NCBI GenBank assembly: GCA_937773605.1
Contig: CALJVP010000002.1
Coordinates: 124,001 to 188,000 of the forward strand
Length of the DNA: 64,000 bases
Source of the DNA: an uncultured SAR86 cluster bacterium
GTDB lineage: Bacteria; Pseudomonadota; Gammaproteobacteria; Magnimaribacterales; Magnimaribacteraceae
Reading direction: 5' to 3'
Translations under genes and position numbers: made by a program
Notes under the pieces: generated by a model
Database searches by the model: none
Seen by the model: only the letters and a program-made list of their open reading frames with translations
Told to the model about the DNA's origin: nothing
In this document: positions 58,695-64,000 of the stretch, one piece after another
Numbering within the stretch: the first letter of the stretch is position 1
How the letters are laid out: the number at the start of each line of letters is the position of its first letter

Positions 58695-60170
58695 CTATTC
58701 GAACCAATGCGCACGAGCTTGCATGATTAGTTCAGCCGCTGCTTCTTCGGTCATGTCAACAAGTTGTATTAATTCATCAACTGATTGCTCGGCCAGCTCT
58801 TCCCTGTCAGTAATTCCTTTTTGATTCAGTTCTAAGGCCAGAGACATATCCACCCCTTCTAATGACATTAAGTCATTAGAGTCATCATCTGTATCTGAAG
58901 ATAATTCCATGGCTAAAGTAAGCAAGGCCTCCTTTGATCTACCAATTAGAAGATCTGCTATTTCTTCATCAAATCCATCAATTTTAGCTATGTCAGCATT
59001 TGAAGACGAAGCAATTAAATCTAAATTCGTGAAGCCATCTTCAACCAATGCCTTAGCGACATCTTCATCTACGTCTAAATAACCAACCAAGCTTGTAACG
59101 AAAGTAGAACTCTCTTGTTCGCCTTTTTCAGAAGCTGCATTTTGGTCAATTACATTTAATTTCCAACCCGTTATTTGACTACTTAATCTTACGTTCTGAC
59201 CACTTTTTCCTATTGCTTGAGCTAGTGTGTCTTCTGTTACTGCCACTTCCATAGTTCCTTTAACTTCGTCTAATACGATAGAGGTTATTTCGGCAGGGCC
59301 CATCGAATTAATGAGAAGCTGAGCAGGATCATCATCCCATATAACGATATCCAATCTTTCATTTCCTAATTCACTTGAAACGGCCTGAACCCTTGAACCT
59401 CTCATGCCGACACACGCTCCCACAGGATCAATCCTATTATCATTAGTTTTGACGGCTATCTTTGTTCTTGATCCCGGATCTCTTGCAATGGCCTTAATCT
59501 CAATCACCTGTTCTGAAATTTCAGGCACCTCTAGCTTAAATAATTCTCCAACCATCTCCGGACATTTTCTGCTTAAGGCAAGTTGTGGCCCCCTATTCTC
59601 TCGCTCTTCTTCTTGCAATACTGCCCTTAATCTATCTCCCATCCTAAAAACTTCTCCAGGGATTAACTCATTTCTTGAAAGGATAGCTTCAGCGCCGTCT
59701 CCCAAATCAATTATTAAAAATTCTCTTGATACCTTTTTTACCGTTCCATTAACTAATTCACCAATAAAAGACCTATACTTTTCAACTACCTGAGCTCTTT
59801 CTGCTTCTCTTACTTTTTGAACAATTACTTGTTTTGCTGCTTGAGCTGCTATTCTTCCAAATTCGATGTTTTCAACTTGCTCTCTGTATATTGAGCCTAG
59901 TTCCAATGAATCATCTTTAGCCTTAGCTTCATCAAGTTGTAGATGAAATTCAGAATCTTCAAATTCTTCCTCTGCTACTACTTCCCAACATTTAAAAGAC
60001 TCATACTCACCGGTGGACCTATCTATATTCACTTCAATAATTGACGTTTCTTCGTACCTTTTCTTAGTTGCAGTTGCAAGAGCCATTTCTATGGCCTCAA
60101 AAATTGAATCCTTAGGCAGGCCTTTTTCACTGGAAACTGCTTCTGCTACTAGTAGTATTTCATTTTGCAT
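58695..60170 (-). CDS. nusA: Transcription elongation/termination factor NusA
   Basis: Binds RNA polymerase and RNA at pauses. It has 491 residues: an N-terminal RNAP-binding domain, S1 (VNGTVKKVSREFLIIDLGDGAEAIL), two KH domains (CVGMRGSRVQAVSSELGNERLDIV and AIGKSGQNVRLSSQITGW), and two C-terminal acidic helix-hairpin-helix repeats as in other gammaproteobacteria. It lies between rimP and infB. Confidence 0.97.
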   Translation of the reverse strand: MQNEILLVAEAVSSEKGLPKDSIFEAIEMALATATKKRYEETSIIEVNIDRSTGEYESFKCWEVVAEEEFEDSEFHLQLDEAKAKDDSLELGSIYREQVENIEFGRIAAQAAKQVIVQKVREAERAQVVEKYRSFIGELVNGTVKKVSREFLIIDLGDGAEAILSRNELIPGEVFRMGDRLRAVLQEEERENRGPQLALSRKCPEMVGELFKLEVPEISEQVIEIKAIARDPGSRTKIAVKTNDNRIDPVGACVGMRGSRVQAVSSELGNERLDIVIWDDDPAQLLINSMGPAEITSIVLDEVKGTMEVAVTEDTLAQAIGKSGQNVRLSSQITGWKLNVIDQNAASEKGEQESSTFVTSLVGYLDVDEDVAKALVEDGFTNLDLIASSSNADIAKIDGFDEEIADLLIGRSKEALLTLAMELSSDTDDDSNDLMSLEGVDMSLALELNQKGITDREELAEQSVDELIQLVDMTEEAAAELIMQARAHWFE

Positions 60171-60172
60171 GT

Positions 60173-60625
60173 TTAAACCTCTGTTATTTCTAAACTACCT
60201 TTTTTTATAGATTTAAAATATATTTCTAGCTCTTTATTGTTGTCTTCCAAGAATATGCTCTCTTTTGAAGTTCTAATTAATAACCCTTTAATAGTCATAA
60301 ACTTACCATCATTACCTAAAAATTTTACTTTTAAGATATGTCCAAGATAGTCATTATATTGACTGTCCTTAAAGAATTTTCTATCCAAACCTGGTGAGGA
60401 GACTTCTAATGAATAATCTTCTCCAATTTCCTCTTCAGATTCAAGAACCTTACTGATGTGCCTACTAACTGCTTCGCAGTCGTCTATGGATATACCAGAG
60501 TCCTTATCTATAAAAACTCTTAAAGTTTGATTGGTAATTTTTCCAGAGAATTCTATTCCCCATATGTGGCAACCAAAGGAATTTATATCCTTTTCTAAAA
60601 TTTGTTCTATATGTCTAGAATCCAT
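60173..60625 (-). CDS. rimP: Ribosome maturation factor RimP
   Basis: Needed for assembly of the 30S subunit. It has 150 residues with GCHIWGIEFSGK, LRVFIDKDSGISIDDCEAVSRHISKVLE and YSLEVSSPGLDRKFFK, the last being the family hallmark. It starts the nusA-infB operon; a hairpin terminator lies between it and the upstream tRNA-fMet. Confidence 0.96.
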   Translation of the reverse strand: MDSRHIEQILEKDINSFGCHIWGIEFSGKITNQTLRVFIDKDSGISIDDCEAVSRHISKVLESEEEIGEDYSLEVSSPGLDRKFFKDSQYNDYLGHILKVKFLGNDGKFMTIKGLLIRTSKESIFLEDNNKELEIYFKSIKKGSLEITEV

Positions 60626-60638
60626 ACTATTTACCTAA

Positions 60639-60660
60639 TAAAAAAGCCCATATAGGGCTT
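60639..60660 (-). terminator. Terminator/attenuator between tRNA-fMet and rimP
   Basis: Stem AAGCCC/GGGCTT (60644-60649 with 60655-60660), five-base loop, and an A run on the plus strand (60640-60645) giving a U-tract for minus-strand transcription. It is 13 bases before the rimP ATG, so transcripts that start at the tRNAs must read through it to reach rimP-nusA-infB. Confidence 0.8.
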
Positions 60661-60664
60661 ATAT

Positions 60665-60741
<77 letters not shown>

Positions 60742-60794
60742 TCAAAGGGGGCGAAGTATAGGTTTATGGGGTCAAAGGGTCAAGGATATAAAGT

Positions 60795-60880
60795 TGGTGC
60801 CGAAGAGAGGATTCGAACCTCCACGAGCAAAGCTCACTACCCCCTCAAGGTAGCGTGTCTACCAATTCCACCACTTCGGC
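60795..60880 (-). tRNA. leuU: tRNA-Leu (anticodon GAG)
   Basis: 86 bases, class II tRNA with a long variable arm. The acceptor GCCGAAG pairs with CTTCGGC; the anticodon stem CTACC/GGTAG encloses TTGAGGG (anticodon GAG); the T-loop is TTCGAAT; CCA is encoded. It lies just downstream of secG, as leuU does in E. coli. Confidence 0.96.
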
Positions 60881-60881
60881 T

Positions 60882-61193
60882 TTATTTTTTTGGTATAGAG
60901 TCAGGTAAGATACCTTCCTCTACTATGTCTTCTGGTTGTTCTTGTAAAATTACTTCTTGGTTAGCATTTCTAGCTTGCCAAGTAATAGTCAGGCTTAATA
61001 TTAAAAAAGCTGCTGATAAAAATGCCGTGATCTTGGTAAGAGGATTGGCGGCAGTACTCGGACCGAACATAGTATTGCTGGACCCGGAACCAAAAGCACT
61101 TCCTAAATCAGAGCCTTTGCCTTGTTGAAGAAGTATCATGAGTATAAGAACCACAGAAATAAGTATGTAGAAGAATATTAATAAGTTTTCCAT
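60882..61193 (-). CDS. secG: Protein-export membrane protein SecG
   Basis: Small auxiliary subunit of the SecYEG translocon. It has 103 residues with two transmembrane helices (about 3-22 and 50-72), between them the conserved LLQQGKGSDLGSAFGSGSSNTMFGP. It is followed by tRNA-Leu one base after its stop, so it and the tRNAs are likely one transcript. Confidence 0.96.
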   Translation of the reverse strand: MENLLIFFYILISVVLILMILLQQGKGSDLGSAFGSGSSNTMFGPSTAANPLTKITAFLSAAFLILSLTITWQARNANQEVILQEQPEDIVEEGILPDSIPKK

Positions 61194-61197
61194 AAAA

Positions 61198-61950
61198 TTA
61201 GTCTTGTATTGTTATGTTATTTACCACTTTAGAAAAAGATTCTGGATCAAGGGAAGCGCCCCCAATTAAGAGTCCATCAACTGAATTTAATAATGCAATG
61301 GGTGCTGCATTATCTGCTGTTACACTCCCACCATAAGAAACTGCAATACTTTCTTCTGTGTTAAGAATGGATTTTAACTCATCTTTAATGAATTGGTGCA
61401 TTTCTTGTATAGAATCTAAAGATGGAGTGATGCCTTTTCCAATTGACCAAATAGGTTCATATGCAACGGAGATAAGATTAAGAGGCAATTCTTTAAGAGC
61501 TTGTAATTGAGCCTTGATAACTTCCGTTGCAACCCCTTGTTCTCTTTGATTCTTTGTTTCGCCCACACAGTAAACAACCTTAAGATTATTTAGAACAGCT
61601 GAAGTAAGCTTCTTTAACAATAAGTCTTCGTGTTCATTAAAATGTATTCTTCGTTCAGAATGTCCAATTAATACGTAATTACATCCAAGTTCTTTCAACA
61701 TCTTTCCATTTATCCCCCCAGTAGAAGGATTATTTGCGTCCGCATCAAGATCTTGGGAACCTAGATTAAGCTTTAGATTAGAAGATGTGATGATCTCATT
61801 TGCATTATCAAGAAAACAAGAAGGAGGACAAAAAACACAACCTGATTGATTTTCATATTCAACATGATCATTGAAAATTGTAATCCAATCATTAACCTTT
61901 TCTTTAGAACCATTCATCTTCCAATTAGCGATGATCTTAAAATTATTCAT
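61198..61950 (-). CDS. tpiA: Triosephosphate isomerase
   Basis: Interconverts dihydroxyacetone phosphate and glyceraldehyde 3-phosphate. It has 250 residues with IANWKMNGS (Asn/Lys), VLIGHSERR (catalytic His), AYEPIWSIGKG (catalytic Glu) and the phosphate loop YGGSVTADNA and DGLLIGGASLDPESF. It lies between glmM and secG, the order found in Pseudomonas. Confidence 0.97.
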   Translation of the reverse strand: MNNFKIIANWKMNGSKEKVNDWITIFNDHVEYENQSGCVFCPPSCFLDNANEIITSSNLKLNLGSQDLDADANNPSTGGINGKMLKELGCNYVLIGHSERRIHFNEHEDLLLKKLTSAVLNNLKVVYCVGETKNQREQGVATEVIKAQLQALKELPLNLISVAYEPIWSIGKGITPSLDSIQEMHQFIKDELKSILNTEESIAVSYGGSVTADNAAPIALLNSVDGLLIGGASLDPESFSKVVNNITIQD

Positions 61951-61952
61951 CT

Positions 61953-63324
61953 TTAGATTGAAGATGCCAGATCGGCAAGAAAGCGTGCAGATTCATCTGC
62001 AACTTCTGCATTTTGACTTTCCACCATTATTCTAATTAAGGGCTCAGTACCTGAAGGTCTAATTAATACCCTTCCTAAATCACCAAGAGAAGCTTCAGTG
62101 TCTTTTAATGCAGCTCGAAAAGAATTATTCATAATCACTTCATTAACATCTTTTACATTTATATTAATTAAAGTTTGAGGAAACCTTTTAAACTCATGTA
62201 ATATTTTTTCAACGTCAAATAATTGATCTTTAGTATGTTCTAAAATTTTTAATGCCGCTATGACAGCATCTCCAGTAGAAGAAGAATCCAAACAGATAAT
62301 ATGGCCGGAAGGTTCACCACCTATGGACCACTTTTTGCGCAATAATTCCTCAAGCACATGTTTATCACCTACGTCGGTGCGAGTAAAATTGATATTTGAA
62401 TCTTTAAAGTGATTTTCTAAAGCTTTATTTGTCATCAAAGTTCCAACGACACCTTTTTCTTGGAAATCTTCACTTGTATGACTGCTCGCAGAAGTTAATA
62501 GGTACAATAAATCATCACCATCTAATACTTTTCCTGATTTACCTATAATTAAGATTCTATCGCCGTCGCCATCAAATGCTATACCAATATCATAGCTTCC
62601 TTTAGCCATCTTCCCTGCCAAGAAATCTGGACTAGTTGAGCCACAGTTTTGATTTATATTTATTCCATCAGGATCAGCTCCAATGGCAGTGACATCAGCT
62701 CCGAGATCTCTAAAAACTTTTGGTGCAACTGAATAGGTAGCTCCGTTAGCGCAGTCAAGAAGAATTGAGACATTCGTTAGGTCTAGATCAGGAGTGGTAG
62801 ATTTACAAAATTCTACATACTGTTCCTGAGCATCGTTTAATCGATTTGCTTTTCCAAGAGTGATGGACTTTACAGTGGAGATGGGTTGAGTAATTTTTAA
62901 TTCAATTCTTTGTTCTAAGTCTAGAAGAAAACTTATGACCATTTTTCGTAAAGAACTTAATACCATTATCTTCAAAGAGGTTGTGTGAAGCACTTATCAC
63001 TACACCGGCCTGGTTATTCTTTTTTGCAAGATAAGCTACTGCGGGCGTGGGAAGTGGACCCATGAGAGTAACATCCATCCCTGCTGATATAAAGCCTGCT
63101 TGAAGAGCAGATTCAAGCATATAACCAGATATACGAGTATCTTTTCCAATTAACACTCTGGAGATACCTTCTTCCTTTAAAACACTTCCTGCAGCCCATC
63201 CTAATTTGGTCACAAATAAGGGATTCATAGTTGTGTCTACTGGCCCTCTTATGCCATCAGTTCCAAATTTTCTGTCTTGAGTGAGGGTATTTGTCACTCT
63301 TTTTTTTCGAAAGTTATGAGACAT
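61953..63324 (-). pseudogene. glmM: Phosphoglucosamine mutase GlmM, interrupted by a one-base frameshift
   Basis: GlmM makes glucosamine 1-phosphate for UDP-GlcNAc. The N-terminal part (63324 to about 62925) has [26 protein letters not shown] and the phosphoserine loop ISASHNLF; the rest (about 62921 to 61953) has LDCANGATY, AFDGDGDRILI, GEPSGHIICLD and RPSGTEPLIRIMVE in the frame shifted by +1. Removing one base near 62922 (the A in TCTAGAC on the minus strand) joins them into a normal protein of about 457 residues. The usual SASHNP has become SASHNL. It may be a sequencing error, a real lesion, or frameshift decoding. folP, usually between ftsH and glmM, is absent. Confidence 0.88.
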
Positions 63325-63353
63325 AAGAAAGAGCGAAAATAAGCAGTCTGAAT

Positions 63354-64000
63354 CTAACTTTGTTCAGCTGCATCACCAACTTCTGGATCTTGCTTCTTTT
63401 TAGTTTCCGAAGAATCTTCATAAGAAGCTGGTGCTCTTGGTTCACCTCCGGCCATGATGTCTTCTATTTGATTTTTATCCAATGTTTCGTAGTCAACAAG
63501 TGCTTTTGCCATTGAGTGCAACTGCTTTAGATTGTCAGAAAGTATAGAAGTAGCTGTTTTATAACAGCCTCCAAGTATATCTTTGACTTCATTATCAATA
63601 ATTGCAGCAGTTTCATCGGATATGCCTTGCTTGGCAGTACCTGCTGATCTTCCTAAAAAAGGTTCATCGGTTTCGTCTCCGTATTTAATAGGTCCAAGTT
63701 TTGATGACAAGCCCCATTTTGTAACCATATTAGTTGCTAATTCAGTTGCCCTTTCAATATCGTTGGATGCCCCTGTAGTTATACCTTTCTGGCCATAAAT
63801 GAGCTCCTCAGCAATACGCCCTCCGTATAAACCACAAATCCTGTCTAGGATACTTTGATAGCTGTAACTGTATTTATCTTCTTCTGGTAAGAACATGGTT
63901 ACACCTAGAGCTCTGCCGCGAGGAATAATAGTGACTTTATAAACTGGGTCATGTTCTTCCAACGACCTTCCTACTATTGCATGTCCAGCTTCATGATAAG
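63354..64000 (-). CDS. ftsH: ATP-dependent zinc metalloprotease FtsH (C-terminal part; runs off the right edge)
   Basis: Membrane-bound AAA protease that degrades LpxC, heat-shock sigma and misfolded membrane proteins. Only the protease domain is in the window (about 215 residues): the zinc site HEAGH is at the very edge (about 63984-63998), followed by [43 protein letters not shown] and the third zinc ligand region. The acidic C-terminal tail ([21 protein letters not shown]) is typical. It precedes glmM by 29 bases. Confidence 0.97.
   Translation of the reverse strand, partial: YHEAGHAIVGRSLEEHDPVYKVTIIPRGRALGVTMFLPEEDKYSYSYQSILDRICGLYGGRIAEELIYGQKGITTGASNDIERATELATNMVTKWGLSSKLGPIKYGDETDEPFLGRSAGTAKQGISDETAAIIDNEVKDILGGCYKTATSILSDNLKQLHSMAKALVDYETLDKNQIEDIMAGGEPRAPASYEDSSETKKKQDPEVGDAAEQS

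Noticed and set aside
62915..62935. Programmed +1 frameshifting in glmM
   Set aside because: No in-frame stop or rare codon at the junction, as in prfB, and no hairpin; AGA is a common codon in this AT-rich DNA. A one-base error or mutation is simpler.

Overview
The window reads as part of the chromosome of an AT-rich, streamlined, Gram-negative, aerobic gammaproteobacterium. The support is: peptidoglycan and outer-membrane genes (LpoA, LolB, LptB, KdsD, MlaC), a cytochrome bc1 operon, DegS/AlgW, SspA, and gene neighbourhoods typical of Gammaproteobacteria. Genes abut or overlap, no gene-free stretch exceeds 300 bases except the one holding RNase P RNA, and TTG starts are frequent. A marine oligotroph of the SAR86 type would fit, but that is inference; no 16S gene is present.

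Layout. 1-12406 (minus strand): division and cell-wall (dcw) cluster in transcription order mraZ-rsmH-ftsL-ftsQ-ftsA-ftsZ-ftsI-murE-murF-mraY-murD-ftsW (ftsW runs off the left end), behind a four-copy MraZ operator. 12490-12823: rnpB. 12857-19014: rsmI divergent from lpoA, then sspA-petC-petB-petA-rpsI-rplM. 19167-28848: degS, hisD-hisG-murA-mlaC, then an LptC/LptA-type export locus (yrbG-kdsD-lptC/A-lptB-rpoN). 28918-35049: mreB-mreC-mreD-yhdP. 35174-38377: gatCAB. 38412-41639: accessory genes (MaoC-like hydratase, acyl-CoA ligase, GH84 hexosaminidase). 41657-48441: prmC-prfA divergent from lolB-ispE-tRNA-Gln-prs-rplY-pth-ychF, then tRNA-Met. 48626-52545: second accessory segment (small membrane proteins, GPH-family symporter, TauD-type dioxygenase, alpha/beta hydrolase). 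52667-64000: pnp-rpsO-truB-rbfA-infB-nusA-rimP, tRNA-fMet, tRNA-Leu, secG-tpiA-glmM-ftsH (ftsH cut at the right end).

Function. Most of the window builds and divides the envelope: lipid II synthesis (MurA, MurE, MurF, MurD, MraY), septal and lateral wall machines (FtsLQAZIW, MreBCD), PBP activation (LpoA), LPS precursor and transport (KdsD, LptC/A, LptB), lipoprotein and phospholipid handling (LolB, MlaC, YhdP). The rest is translation, RNA turnover, respiration and histidine synthesis.

The core order appears to follow that of Pseudomonas aeruginosa over a long distance with many genes deleted in between. The most unusual points are the relocation of ftsQAZ between ftsL and ftsI, a lipobox in FtsQ, a single LptC/LptA-like gene, a lone mlaC, a GH84 enzyme, a tandem pair of small glycine-rich membrane paralogues each with its own strong terminator, and a frameshift in glmM. 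I found no CRISPR array, prophage, transposon or recognisable defence system.
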